From NCBI RefSeq assembly GCF_005145025.1, contig NZ_CP039695.1, positions 3,333,501 to 3,397,500 on the forward strand: 64,000 bases of DNA. Direction: 5' to 3'. Under the pieces are notes generated by a model. That model was not told the DNA's origin, searched no databases, and worked only from the letters and a program-made list of their open reading frames with translations. How positions within the stretch are numbered: the stretch's first letter is position 1; each line of letters begins with the position of its first letter. The translations under genes and the position numbers were made by a program. This document shows positions 17,999-26,725 of this stretch, piece after piece. The DNA is from Novosphingobium sp. EMRT-2. Lineage in GTDB: Bacteria > Pseudomonadota > Alphaproteobacteria > Sphingomonadales > Sphingomonadaceae.

Positions 17999-19481
17999 CG
18001 ACAACGAACAGAAGGATATCGCCGCGCTGGCCAAGGGCGGGAGGACGAATTTCTTCGGCTTCCTGCTGCGTCTGGCCGCGCGCATCCCGTTCCTGTTCAT
18101 CGCCGGGCGCCTCTATGGCGCGGACGAGCTGGGGCGCTTCGCCTCGGCCACGATCGCGGTGGAACTGGCCGCGCAACTGGCCACGCTGGGGCAGAAGCGC
18201 GGGCTGGCGCAGCAGCTGGCCAAGGACGATCGGCCGGCCGCGGCGGTGGTGGCCGACGCCCTGCTGCTTTCCGGCCTGGTGTCCGCGGTGCTGGCGGTGC
18301 TGCTCTATCTGTTCCCCGCGCCGATGTTCCCGAGCGGTGAGTTCACGCCGCTGCAACGGCTGCTGCCGTTGACGATCCTGCCGCTGGCGCTGGGCGACAT
18401 CGCGCTGGCGGCGCTGGCCTATCGCTTCGACGTGGGCACCACGGTCCGTGCGCGGGCGGTGGTGGAGCCGTGGACGCTGTCGATCGCGGCGGGGGGGCTG
18501 TGGCTCGCAGGCACCTATTACTTCCCGCTGCGCGAAAGCGGGTTGATCCTGTCCTATGTCGCCTCGATCTTCGGGGCGACGCTGACGGCCTTCGTGCCGC
18601 TGCTGCGCAGCTACGGCCTGCCGCGCATATGGTCCCCGCGCCCTGGCGATCTGCTGCGGTTGGCGGGGCGCAACCTGCCGCTGGCCGGCGCGGACGCGGT
18701 GGAATGGGGCACCCGCAAGCTCGACATCTTCATTCTCGGCACGTTCGCGCCGCCGGCAGCGGTGGGCGTGTACTACGTCGCGCAACAGGTCGCCTCGCTG
18801 CCGCAGAAGCTCAAGACCAGCTTCGAGCCGATCCTCGGCCCGGTCATCACCCGCAACCTGCGCGAAGGCAATTATGCGGCGATCGCCCGGCAGGTGTGCC
18901 AGGCGGGGTTCTGGATCACCGCCGCGCAGGCTGGTATCGCACTGGCGCTGGGCATTCCGGGGACCGGCGTGATGGGGCTGGTGGGGCCGCACTTCGTGGC
19001 CGGCACCGGCGCGCTGACGCTGTTGCTGGCGGCCGAGGTGGTCGCGGCGACGGCGGTGGTGAGCGAGGCCGCGCTGATCTACGTCGCGCGGATGCGCAAC
19101 CTGTGGATCAGCCTAGGCACCATCGGTCTGCAGGCCGCGCTGACGGTGGGGCTGATCCTGCTGGCGAAAAACATGGGCTTCGACACGCTGGTGCAGGCCG
19201 CCGCTGCCGCCGCGGCGCTGGCCCTGTCGCTCGCGCTCTCATCCGTGCTCAAGGCGCGGCTGCTGTCGCGCATCCTGGGCGAGAGCATCAACAACTGGCG
19301 CTGGGCGCTGGTGTGGGCGGCGGTGCCGGCGGTGCTGGTCGGCTGGCTGGTCAAGATGCTGCCGGAATGGGCGGAACTCGCCTTCGGCATTCCGGCGATC
19401 CTTGGCGTCTATTGCTTCGTCATCTGGAAGCGCGGTTTCGGGCCGGAAGACCGCGTGCTGTTCCGCAAGCAGGCGGCCTGA
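17991..19481 (+). CDS. Polysaccharide flippase-like membrane protein (MATE/MOP superfamily)
   Basis: 496-residue polytopic protein with about 12-14 membrane segments and few charged loops, resembling Wzx-like or oligosaccharide flippases of the MOP superfamily that move lipid-linked sugars across the inner membrane. The start is TTG at 17991, inside the gpsA stop; no better start lies nearby and the conserved part begins at once (GGRTNFFGFLLRLAAR). No sugar-transferase genes adjoin it, so its substrate is open. Confidence 0.75.
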   Translation: MADDNEQKDIAALAKGGRTNFFGFLLRLAARIPFLFIAGRLYGADELGRFASATIAVELAAQLATLGQKRGLAQQLAKDDRPAAAVVADALLLSGLVSAVLAVLLYLFPAPMFPSGEFTPLQRLLPLTILPLALGDIALAALAYRFDVGTTVRARAVVEPWTLSIAAGGLWLAGTYYFPLRESGLILSYVASIFGATLTAFVPLLRSYGLPRIWSPRPGDLLRLAGRNLPLAGADAVEWGTRKLDIFILGTFAPPAAVGVYYVAQQVASLPQKLKTSFEPILGPVITRNLREGNYAAIARQVCQAGFWITAAQAGIALALGIPGTGVMGLVGPHFVAGTGALTLLLAAEVVAATAVVSEAALIYVARMRNLWISLGTIGLQAALTVGLILLAKNMGFDTLVQAAAAAAALALSLALSSVLKARLLSRILGESINNWRWALVWAAVPAVLVGWLVKMLPEWAELAFGIPAILGVYCFVIWKRGFGPEDRVLFRKQAA

Positions 19482-19585
19482 AGCAGCCGGTAACAGACCG
19501 GCAACCTCCCGCAACGTTCAGTCGCCATTCACGGCGCGGACGGTGTTCTTCTCCCCGAGGATCGGATGGAGAAGGGGACCGTAGC

Positions 19586-21280
19586 ATGAGAGGATTCAAG
19601 GCCGCCGTGGCGCTTTCGACCGCCATGGCCATGCTCGCCGGGTGCGCCGCGAAGCAAGCCGCGCCGGAGAAGGCCGTGGGCGCCGCGCAGGGTGTGGACG
19701 AGACGGCGAACGACGTCGTGGTAACCGCGCAGCGCGCCGGTCCCGTAGCCAACCTCCAGACACCGCCAGCATCACCGCCGCCGCCTCCGCCGCCGATGTA
19801 CGCGCCAGCGCCGGCCATTGCCCGCGCCGAAGCGGTACGGGGCAAGGCGTTCGTCCCGCCCGTGGTGGTGCCGTCCGATCCGGGCAACGAGCGCTATGAC
19901 GGGAAGGACGTCAGCCCGGTCCACCTGACGCGGGCCGAGCCGGTCTCAACGTTCTCGATCGATGTCGACACGGGGGCCTATGCCAATGTCCGCCGCTTCC
20001 TGTCGCAAGGCCAGATGCCGCCTAAGGACGCGGTGCGGACCGAGGAACTGATCAACTACTTCCGCTACGATTATCCGCTGCCCGAAAAGCGCGAGGCGCC
20101 GTTCAGCGTGACGACCGACGTGACGGTAACGCCGTGGAATCCCGATACGCGCTTGTTGCGCGTGGGCCTGCGCGGCTACGACCTGCCGCGGGCGAGCCGG
20201 CCGCCGGCGAATCTGGTGTTCCTGGTCGACGTTTCGGGATCGATGAGCGATCCGGACAAGCTGCCGCTGGTCAAGAGCGCGCTGGCCGGGCTGGCCGACG
20301 AACTGGGCGAGAAGGATCGCGTCTCGATCGTGGTCTATGCCGGCGCGGCGGGCATGGTGCTGGAGCCGACCAACGACAAGGCGAAGATCCGTGCCGCGCT
20401 CGACCGGCTGAACGCGGGCGGTTCGACGGCGGGCGGCGCGGGGCTGCAGCTGGCCTATCAGGTGGCGCGCGGATCGTTCATAGACGGCGGCGTGAACCGC
20501 ATCCTGCTGGCCACCGACGGCGATTTCAACGTGGGCGTGTCCGACACCAAGGCGCTGCTGCAGATGGTCGAGCGCGAGCGCGACAGCGGCATCACACTGA
20601 CCACGCTGGGCTTCGGGCAGGGCAACTACAACGAAGCGATGATGGAGCAGGTCGCCGATCACGGGAACGGCAACTACGCCTATATCGACAGCGCGCTGGA
20701 GGCCCGCAAGGTGCTGGCCGAGCAGATGGCGTCCACGCTGTTCACCATCGCCAGCGACGTGAAGATCCAGGTCGAGTTCAATCCCGCTGTCGTCTCGCAA
20801 TACCGCCTGATCGGCTACGAGAACCGCGCGCTGCGCGAGGAGGACTTTGACAACGACAAGGTCGACGCGGGCGAGATCGGCGCGAGCCATCAGGTCACCG
20901 CGATCTACGAGGTGGTGCCGACGGGCGGCAAGGGCTGGATCGCGCCGCGCAAGTACGAGGATGCGCCGGCGGTGGCCGCCACCACCAAGGCGGGCGAAAT
21001 GGCCACGGTCAAGCTGCGCTACAAGCTGCCGCGCGAGACTGCCTCGCGCCTGATCGAGCGGCCGGTACCGACGCGGATGCTGGCGGGCGCCGCCGCTCCT
21101 TCGGGCGACATGGCCTTTGCTGTGGCGGTGGCCGCGTTCGGCCAGAAGCTGCGTGGCGATACCATGCTGGGTGCATGGTCGTGGCCGGATATCGTCCGGA
21201 TGGCCGGGCCGCAGCGCGATTACTGGCGGCAGGAGTTCGCCAAGCTGGTCTCGGTCGCGGGATCGCTGCAGAAGGACTAG
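19586..21280 (+). CDS. VWA-domain lipoprotein (YfbK-like) carrying a TonB-receptor-like motif
   Basis: 564 residues. A lipoprotein signal ends in the lipobox LAGC with Cys20. Residues 43-50 read DVVVTAQR, the sequence usually found at the plug start of sphingomonad TonB-dependent receptors. A Pro-rich linker (61-77) precedes the YfbK-type N-terminal domain (FSIDVDTGAYANVRRFL) and a von Willebrand factor A domain with MIDAS motif DVSGS at 215-219. The C-terminal part matches the DUF3520 region that follows VWA in these proteins. It is probably anchored in the envelope; the binding partner is unknown. A strong hairpin follows the gene. Confidence 0.8.
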   Translation: MRGFKAAVALSTAMAMLAGCAAKQAAPEKAVGAAQGVDETANDVVVTAQRAGPVANLQTPPASPPPPPPPMYAPAPAIARAEAVRGKAFVPPVVVPSDPGNERYDGKDVSPVHLTRAEPVSTFSIDVDTGAYANVRRFLSQGQMPPKDAVRTEELINYFRYDYPLPEKREAPFSVTTDVTVTPWNPDTRLLRVGLRGYDLPRASRPPANLVFLVDVSGSMSDPDKLPLVKSALAGLADELGEKDRVSIVVYAGAAGMVLEPTNDKAKIRAALDRLNAGGSTAGGAGLQLAYQVARGSFIDGGVNRILLATDGDFNVGVSDTKALLQMVERERDSGITLTTLGFGQGNYNEAMMEQVADHGNGNYAYIDSALEARKVLAEQMASTLFTIASDVKIQVEFNPAVVSQYRLIGYENRALREEDFDNDKVDAGEIGASHQVTAIYEVVPTGGKGWIAPRKYEDAPAVAATTKAGEMATVKLRYKLPRETASRLIERPVPTRMLAGAAAPSGDMAFAVAVAAFGQKLRGDTMLGAWSWPDIVRMAGPQRDYWRQEFAKLVSVAGSLQKD

Positions 21281-21309
21281 CGCCGCCCCTCCGTTGATCT
21301 GACTTGGCA

Positions 21310-21343
21310 ACACGCCCGCGCCGTGGGAAAGGCGCGGGCGTGT
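21310..21343 (+). terminator. Hairpin terminator after the VWA lipoprotein gene
   Basis: ACACGCCCGCGCC at 21310-21322 pairs perfectly with GGCGCGGGCGTGT at 21331-21343 around an 8-base loop. This 13-pair GC stem begins 30 bases after the stop codon. No T-run follows, so termination may be weak or of the T-less type. Confidence 0.55.
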
Positions 21344-21390
21344 AAGGCGTGGCCGGACTGGACCCGGCGCGCCGGGTTGGGGAGCGTTTC

Positions 21391-21933
21391 ATGGTCGAAT
21401 GGATCGAGGCGAACTGGATTATGGCGGGCGCGGCCGTGGTGCTGGCGCTGCTGGTCATCTGGTGGCTGTTCGGGCGGGCAAAGCCGGCTCTGGCCCGGCG
21501 CGAGTTCGACGATGTGCTGTCCGAAGGCGCGGCGCCCGCGCAGCGCAACACCGCGCTGATTGATGCGCCGCCCGCCGCCGCCATTCCCGCGATCACGCCC
21601 CCGCCGGGCGTGGAGCTGATGGCGGGCCTGGGCGAAGTGGTGGCCGCCGCGGCGACCAGCGAACTGACGCAGGCGGCTGCATCGGCCGAACGCGACGCGG
21701 ATGACCTTTCGAAGATCAAGGGCGTCGGCCCCAAGCTGCGCGCCGCCCTGACCGAGCTGGGCGTCACGCGCTATGCCCAGATTGCCGCCTGGACCGACGA
21801 GGACATCAAGGCGATCGACGCGCGGCTCGGCACGTTTGCCGGCCGCGCCACGCGCGACAACTGGGTGGAACAGTGCAAGTTCCTCGCCAGCGGGGACACC
21901 GCCGGTTACGAGGCGAAGTTCGGCAAGCTGTAA
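21391..21933 (+). CDS. Membrane-anchored helix-hairpin-helix protein
   Basis: 180 residues. One N-terminal membrane segment (about 9-27, with WW), a Pro/Ala linker, and a C-terminal helix-hairpin-helix domain beginning DDLSKIKGVGPKLRAAL near residue 108, of the type found in ribosomal-L21-linked or NADH-dehydrogenase-linked HhH proteins. Such domains bind DNA or act as protein modules. GGGGAG at 21378-21383 supports the ATG at 21391. The role is unknown. Confidence 0.7.
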   Translation: MVEWIEANWIMAGAAVVLALLVIWWLFGRAKPALARREFDDVLSEGAAPAQRNTALIDAPPAAAIPAITPPPGVELMAGLGEVVAAAATSELTQAAASAERDADDLSKIKGVGPKLRAALTELGVTRYAQIAAWTDEDIKAIDARLGTFAGRATRDNWVEQCKFLASGDTAGYEAKFGKL

Positions 21934-21940
21934 GGCAGCG

Positions 21941-22561
21941 CTATTTGCGGCGCAGGGTAAGCCAGAGCGCGGTGCAGACCGCGCCGACGGCGGCGCAGGC
22001 CATGTCCTTCTGCGCGTCCCACATATCGCCCTGCTGGCCGTTATAGGCATCGGCGTCCGCGCCGGTCATGACCACGGTCAGCAGCCATTCGAAGATTTCG
22101 TAGAAGGCGCTGGCGCCCAGCACGAACTCGACCGCGAGATAGACCGACAGACCCCGTCGCACCCCGCCATGGCGTGCGAGCCATGCCGAGACCGGCGGCA
22201 CCATCAGCGCGCCGAAGCTGAAATGGACCAGCCGGTCGTAGCTGTTGCGGCGCAGGCCGAACAGGTCGCCGGGCGCGGGAAGACCGAGCGCGCGTGCCCA
22301 GGCGTCATAGGGCACGTTGGAATAGATGTAGCGCCCGCCCAGCGTGTGCAGCGCCAGGAACAGGCAGATGCAGGCGACAGCGCCGGTCGGGATTGGCCAG
22401 CGGCGCAGAGCCAGCGCCAAGCCGCCGGCAATGGCCAGCGTCGGCAGGTTCTGCAGCGGCGCAAGGTGCGGGAAGGGCGTGTCGATCAGGCTGAACAGCG
22501 CGCCGGCCGCGGTAAGCAGCAGCAGCGCGGCCTGCGGCCGGGGCAGGCGCGCGCCGTTCAC
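21941..22561 (-). CDS. DUF2238 (YjdF-like) membrane protein
   Basis: 206 residues with about six hydrophobic segments. The motif NSYDRLVHFSFGALM and the later YEIFEWLL are the conserved Asp/His/Glu-bearing segments of DUF2238. Function unknown. It follows the GT2-GtrA gene by 4 bases on the same strand and converges with the HhH gene 7 bases away. Confidence 0.8.
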   Translation of the reverse strand: MNGARLPRPQAALLLLTAAGALFSLIDTPFPHLAPLQNLPTLAIAGGLALALRRWPIPTGAVACICLFLALHTLGGRYIYSNVPYDAWARALGLPAPGDLFGLRRNSYDRLVHFSFGALMVPPVSAWLARHGGVRRGLSVYLAVEFVLGASAFYEIFEWLLTVVMTGADADAYNGQQGDMWDAQKDMACAAVGAVCTALWLTLRRK

Positions 22562-22565
22562 CGGA

Positions 22566-23690
22566 TCAGTACTTGCCCCAGACGAACTTGGACGAAAGCG
22601 CGAAGTTCCATACCGAACCCAGCACGATGCCCACGATCACCGCGACGAAATCGTGGAAGCCCATGGCCTTCAGCGCCGCTGCCGAGCCGACGTTGGTGAG
22701 CAGGCCCAGCGAGCAGGTCATGGCGAACTTGGCCCAGCCGCGCATCAGCGGAACGAAGCCGCGCAGCCGCTTGTCCGAATAAGTCAGCTCGTTGTTGAGC
22801 ACGAAGTTGAAGGTCATCGCGATGACCGCCGCGATCGTGTTGGCCACGTTGAAGGTCACGTTGCTGGACCAGTGGCCATAGACGAAGCGTTCGCCCAGCA
22901 GCAGGTGCAGCACCAGCCACAACGCGCTCATCTGCACGCCCACGCCCAGCGCGCCCACGGTGCCAAACAGGGCGAAGCGGGTGGGGATGAAGCGGCCCAG
23001 CCACTTGTCGTAAAGTCCGACGAGGAATTCGAACACGACCGTCTGGTCGAGCTTCGATTCCCCGTCAAGCCTGGCCGCGAAATGCAGCGGCAGTTCCTTG
23101 ACGCGCAGCGGCGCATCGACCGTGGCGAGGATGTCGAGCAGGATCTTGAAGCCCACGCCGGAAAGGCGGTGGGCATCGGCGCGCAGCGTTTCGGCGCGCA
23201 GCATGAAGAAGCCGCTCATCGGGTCGGACAGCTGCACGCCGGTCACCTTGCGGGCGATCCGGTTGGCAAGGCCGGAGGCCTTGACGCGATCGGGGCGGCC
23301 CCAGGCATCGACGCTGGCGCCTTCGGCGAAGCGCGAGGCGTAGGCGAGGTCGTATTCCCCGCTTTTCACCGCTGCCAGCATTTCCGGCAGCAGGGCGGGA
23401 TCGTGCTGGCCGTCGGCGTCCATCACTGCGACGATCGGCGCGGCGGTGGCGCACATGCCCTCGATCGCGGCGGACGCAAGGCCGCGCCGCCCGAAGCGTT
23501 CGATCACGCGGATGCGCGCATCCTGCTGCGCGATGGCGCGGGCTTCGTCGGAGGTGCCGTCGGGGCTGTTGTCGTCGACGAAGATGGCTTCCCACGCGAT
23601 GCCGGCCAGCGCGGCATCGAGCCGGGCGACCATGGGGGCAAGGTTCTTGCGTTCCTTGAACGTGGGCAGGATGACAGCGAGTTCGATCAT
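22566..23690 (-). CDS. GT2 glycosyltransferase fused to a GtrA-like membrane domain
   Basis: 374 residues with two parts. Residues 1-240 are a polyprenol-phosphate-sugar synthase-like GT2 domain: VILPTFKERKN, the nucleotide-binding DD in VDDNSPDG, DADGQHDP, and SGFFMLR. Residues from about 243 are a GtrA domain with four membrane segments (FALFGTVGALGVGVQ; NFVLNNELTYS). It would load a sugar onto polyprenyl phosphate and may flip it, in one chain instead of the usual GtrA-GtrB pair. It belongs to a leftward run with leuB and the DUF2238 gene. Confidence 0.85.
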   Translation of the reverse strand: MIELAVILPTFKERKNLAPMVARLDAALAGIAWEAIFVDDNSPDGTSDEARAIAQQDARIRVIERFGRRGLASAAIEGMCATAAPIVAVMDADGQHDPALLPEMLAAVKSGEYDLAYASRFAEGASVDAWGRPDRVKASGLANRIARKVTGVQLSDPMSGFFMLRAETLRADAHRLSGVGFKILLDILATVDAPLRVKELPLHFAARLDGESKLDQTVVFEFLVGLYDKWLGRFIPTRFALFGTVGALGVGVQMSALWLVLHLLLGERFVYGHWSSNVTFNVANTIAAVIAMTFNFVLNNELTYSDKRLRGFVPLMRGWAKFAMTCSLGLLTNVGSAAALKAMGFHDFVAVIVGIVLGSVWNFALSSKFVWGKY

Positions 23691-23702
23691 GGGGGCGGGC
23701 CT

Positions 23703-24761
23703 TTACAGCCTTGCCAGCACGGCGTCACCAATTTCCGTCGTGCCCGCGGTCCCGCCAAGATCGCGGCCGAACACGCCGTCTTCCAGCGCCCGCGCCACGG
23801 CGCGTTCGATGCGGTCGGCCTGCGTGGCCAGGCCAAGCGAGTGGCGCAGCAGCATCGCGGCGGACAGGATCGTCGCCATCGGGTTGGCCAGACCCTTGCC
23901 GGCGATGTCGGGCGCGGAGCCGTGGATCGGCTCGTAAAGCCCGAACGTGCCGTATTCGGTCTGGCGCTCGCCCAGCGAGGCGGAGGCGAGCATCCCGATC
24001 GAGCCGACGCACATGCTGGCCTGATCCGAAAGAATATCGCCAAACAGGTTGCCGGTGACCATCACGTCGAACTGGCCGGGGTTGCGCACCAGCTGCATCG
24101 CCGCGTTGTCCACGTACATGTGATCGAGCGTGACGTCGGGATATTCCTTCGCCACCTCGACGATCACGTCGCGCCACAGCTGCGAGGTTTCGAGCACGTT
24201 GGCCTTGTCCACCGAGCAGACACGGTGCGCGCGGGTGCGTGCGGCGCGGAACGCGACATGGGCGATGCGGCGCACCTCGCTTTCCGCATAGGACATCACG
24301 TCATAGCCTTCGCGTTCGCCGCTGGCGGTGGTGCGAAAGCCCTTTTCGCCGAAATAGACGTCGCCATTGAGTTCGCGCACGATCAGCAGGTCGATGGCGG
24401 AGGCGACTTCGGGGCGCAGCGCGGAATGGTCCTCAAGGCCCTTGAACACCTTGGCCGGACGCAGGTTGGCGAACAGCGTCAGCTCCTTGCGCAGCCCCAG
24501 GATCGCTTGTTCGGGGCGCAGGTGCCGTTCCAGCGCATCGCAATCGGGATCGCCCACCGCGCCGAACAGGATCGCATCGGACCGGCGCGCGATGTCCAGC
24601 GTTTCGGGGGGCAGCGGATGGCCATGGGCCTTGTAGGCCGCGCCGCCGACCGGGGCTTGCTCCATGGCAATATCGCCTGCGCCAAGCGCTTCGATCACCC
24701 GTACCGCCTCGTGCGTCACTTCGGGGCCGATGCCGTCGCCCGGCAGAACTGCGATCTTCAT
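23703..24761 (-). CDS. leuB: 3-isopropylmalate dehydrogenase
   Basis: 352-residue NAD-dependent beta-decarboxylating dehydrogenase of leucine synthesis, making 2-oxoisocaproate from 3-isopropylmalate. It begins [15 protein letters not shown]; further motifs are [26 protein letters not shown], the Asp-rich metal site in [20 protein letters not shown], and [16 protein letters not shown] use the ATG at 24761 rather than 24767, because GAGGG then sits 6 bases upstream. leuC and leuD are not in the window. Confidence 0.95.
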   Translation of the reverse strand: MKIAVLPGDGIGPEVTHEAVRVIEALGAGDIAMEQAPVGGAAYKAHGHPLPPETLDIARRSDAILFGAVGDPDCDALERHLRPEQAILGLRKELTLFANLRPAKVFKGLEDHSALRPEVASAIDLLIVRELNGDVYFGEKGFRTTASGEREGYDVMSYAESEVRRIAHVAFRAARTRAHRVCSVDKANVLETSQLWRDVIVEVAKEYPDVTLDHMYVDNAAMQLVRNPGQFDVMVTGNLFGDILSDQASMCVGSIGMLASASLGERQTEYGTFGLYEPIHGSAPDIAGKGLANPMATILSAAMLLRHSLGLATQADRIERAVARALEDGVFGRDLGGTAGTTEIGDAVLARL

Positions 24762-24774
24762 GTGCATCCCTCAA

Positions 24775-25380
24775 TCAAGCGTCCATGCGTTTCAGCCGGT
24801 CTAGCAGAATCGCGCGCGCCGCCATAACATCGCGGTGGCGATCGGCAAGCAGGCGGTTCCCGATCGCCGTGCCATGCCGGTCCAGCCGGTCCAGCAGCGC
24901 CGGCCAGCCCTCGTCCGCTGGCGGGGCGGGGACGGCCCCATAGCCCACTTCCCGCAGCAGCAGCGCTTCGTACCCCGCCATCGCCCGCGCCCAGCCGCGC
25001 GCGGAGGGGGCGTGGCATATCGCATCGAGCGTCGCCCCGAGCGCGGCATGAAGCGCGGGATAGGGATAGCCTTCGGGCAATGTCGCGGCGGTCAGCGCAC
25101 AGGCCCAGCCGATCGCCGCGCTGGGCAGCGGCTCGGTCAGCCACGGACCCCGGCTGGTGACGAGTTCGATCCGGGCGGAAGGAAGCTGGCTGTCGTTGCG
25201 TGCGCGCAGATCGGCGTCCAGCACGTTACCCGGGATCAGCAAGGGCCGCATTTCCCGTCCGCGCGCACCCGCGACATAGGCGGCGACAAGCCCGTGATCG
25301 GCGGTCAGCAGGCGCACCACGGCCCCGTGTTCGCCGTGGGCGCGGACGGCGCAGAGGATGGCGGGCGCGCGAATGTGCAT
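24775..25380 (-). CDS. recO: DNA repair protein RecO
   Basis: 201 residues with an N-terminal OB-fold (ILCAVRAHGEHGAVVRLLTADHGLVAAYVAGARGR, about 8-42) and the helical C-terminal region (YEALLLREVGYG). RecO anneals single strands and helps RecR load RecA. It is at the short end for the family. I see no CxxC zinc motif, which is absent from many alphaproteobacterial RecO proteins. The ATG at 25380 is used; the frame is open further upstream without family resemblance. leuB follows after 13 bases. Confidence 0.85.
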   Translation of the reverse strand: MHIRAPAILCAVRAHGEHGAVVRLLTADHGLVAAYVAGARGREMRPLLIPGNVLDADLRARNDSQLPSARIELVTSRGPWLTEPLPSAAIGWACALTAATLPEGYPYPALHAALGATLDAICHAPSARGWARAMAGYEALLLREVGYGAVPAPPADEGWPALLDRLDRHGTAIGNRLLADRHRDVMAARAILLDRLKRMDA

Positions 25381-25471
25381 GGCGTTTTCCTGTGGGCGCC
25401 AAATCGCATTCCGGCAAGCACGGCAATTCCTTGATTGGAACCGGAGCCGATGTACGATAGGCTCCCAAGGT

Positions 25472-25870
25472 ATGAAGCAGCTCTTCCAGCATGCCGCAGT
25501 GACGGAGGGCGTGACCGTCCGGGTTGCGGTCAATTTCCTGCCCGAACAATCCCGCGTCGATGCGGGCAAATGGTTCTGGGTCTATCACATCCGCATCGAG
25601 AACGACTCGGCGCAGCGGTTCCAGCTTCTGTCGCGCCACTGGCGGATCACCGACGGGCGCGGCAACGTGAACTTCGTCGACGGCGAAGGCGTGGTTGGCG
25701 AACAGCCGTTGCTCGAACCGGGGCAGACGCACGATTACGTTTCCGGCTGTCCGCTGGGAACGCCGCAGGGCAGCATGGAAGGGCACTACACCATGCAGCG
25801 TCCGGACGGATCGCTGTTCGAAGTGGCGATCCCGTTCTTCCCGCTGGCCGCTCCGGCCACCGCGAACTGA
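25472..25870 (+). CDS. apaG: ApaG domain protein
   Basis: 132-residue fibronectin-III-like protein. The family signatures are VWVYHIRIEN-type WFWVYHIRIEND near 32-43, LLSRHWRITDG, and GCPLGTPQGSMEGHY near 91-105. ApaG has been linked to cobalt/magnesium phenotypes and binds phosphate compounds, but its molecular job is unclear. It starts 91 bases from the divergent recO gene and is followed after 19 bases by a LysR gene. Confidence 0.93.
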   Translation: MKQLFQHAAVTEGVTVRVAVNFLPEQSRVDAGKWFWVYHIRIENDSAQRFQLLSRHWRITDGRGNVNFVDGEGVVGEQPLLEPGQTHDYVSGCPLGTPQGSMEGHYTMQRPDGSLFEVAIPFFPLAAPATAN

Positions 25871-25889
25871 CGCAGGGAAGGAAACGAGG

Positions 25890-26696
25890 ATGAAGCGGAC
25901 GCACCTGCCGCTCAATGGCCTGCGCGTGCTCGATGCGGCGGCGCGGCACCTTTCGTTCACCCGTGCGGCCGATGAACTGGCGGTGACGCCGGCGGCCGTC
26001 GGGCAGCAGATCCGCGCGCTGGAAGACCTGCTGGGCGTGGTCCTGTTCCGCCGCACGTCCAAGGGCCTGGAACTCACCGACGAGGCGCTGGCCGGGCTGG
26101 ACGCGATCCGCGAGGGCTTCCTGCGCTTTGAGGAAGGCGTGCAGGCGATGCAGGCCGGGCAATCGAGCCATGTCTATACCATCGCCTGCCCGCGCGACGT
26201 GTTCGCCGCCTGGCTTTCCCCGCGCCTTGCCACCTTCCGCGCCGGCAACGACCAGTTGCGCTTCGCGCTGGTGGGGGGTGATGCCGACATCGATTTCACC
26301 GAAGCCAATCTCGATCTCGCCGTGCGCTGGGCCGAAGGGCCGGGCGATCTGGAAGGGATCGCGCTGGGGGAGGCGGCGGTGATCGTCGTGACGGCCGTCG
26401 GCAGCGATGGCGGTGACGCGCCGTGGATCGGCTGGCCGGGCGATCCCGCGCCGGGCGGGGAGGGTGCGGAGGTGGCATTTTCCGTCGGCGATGCCGGCAC
26501 CGCGATCAGCGCCGCCGCTGCCGGACTGGGCAAGGCGCGCGTGCCGGTGCTGCTGGCGCAGACGGCCGTTGCCGAAGGGCGCGTCGCCGCCGTGGGCGAA
26601 GCCGAGCCAAGCCGGCGCGGATACTGGCTGGTCGCACCGCTGCCGCAATGGCGCCAGAAGAAGGTCAAGGCGCTGATCGCCGCGCTGACGGACTGA
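25890..26696 (+). CDS. LysR-family transcriptional regulator, GcvA-like
   Basis: 268 residues. The N-terminal winged helix reads LNGLRVLDAAARHLSFTRAADELAVTPAAVGQQIRALE, the GcvA/AmpR subtype. The effector domain is short and divergent after residue 90, with DLAVRWAEG typical of this group. It follows apaG after 19 bases with a GGAAGG site. It converges with a Bcr/CflA-type transporter gene 29 bases away. Its targets are unknown. Confidence 0.85.
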   Translation: MKRTHLPLNGLRVLDAAARHLSFTRAADELAVTPAAVGQQIRALEDLLGVVLFRRTSKGLELTDEALAGLDAIREGFLRFEEGVQAMQAGQSSHVYTIACPRDVFAAWLSPRLATFRAGNDQLRFALVGGDADIDFTEANLDLAVRWAEGPGDLEGIALGEAAVIVVTAVGSDGGDAPWIGWPGDPAPGGEGAEVAFSVGDAGTAISAAAAGLGKARVPVLLAQTAVAEGRVAAVGEAEPSRRGYWLVAPLPQWRQKKVKALIAALTD

Positions 26697-26725
26697 TCCG
26701 CGCGAGGCTCCAAGCCTGCTGTGCC

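Noticed and set aside
19486..19502. GCCGGT-N5-ACCGGC after the flippase gene as a terminator
   Set aside because: The six-pair stem is short and not followed by T residues; chance is likely at this GC content.
18470..21280. A 936-residue protein containing the VWA gene
   Set aside because: The first 370 codons are an out-of-frame reading of the flippase gene; the lipoprotein signal at 19586 marks the true start.
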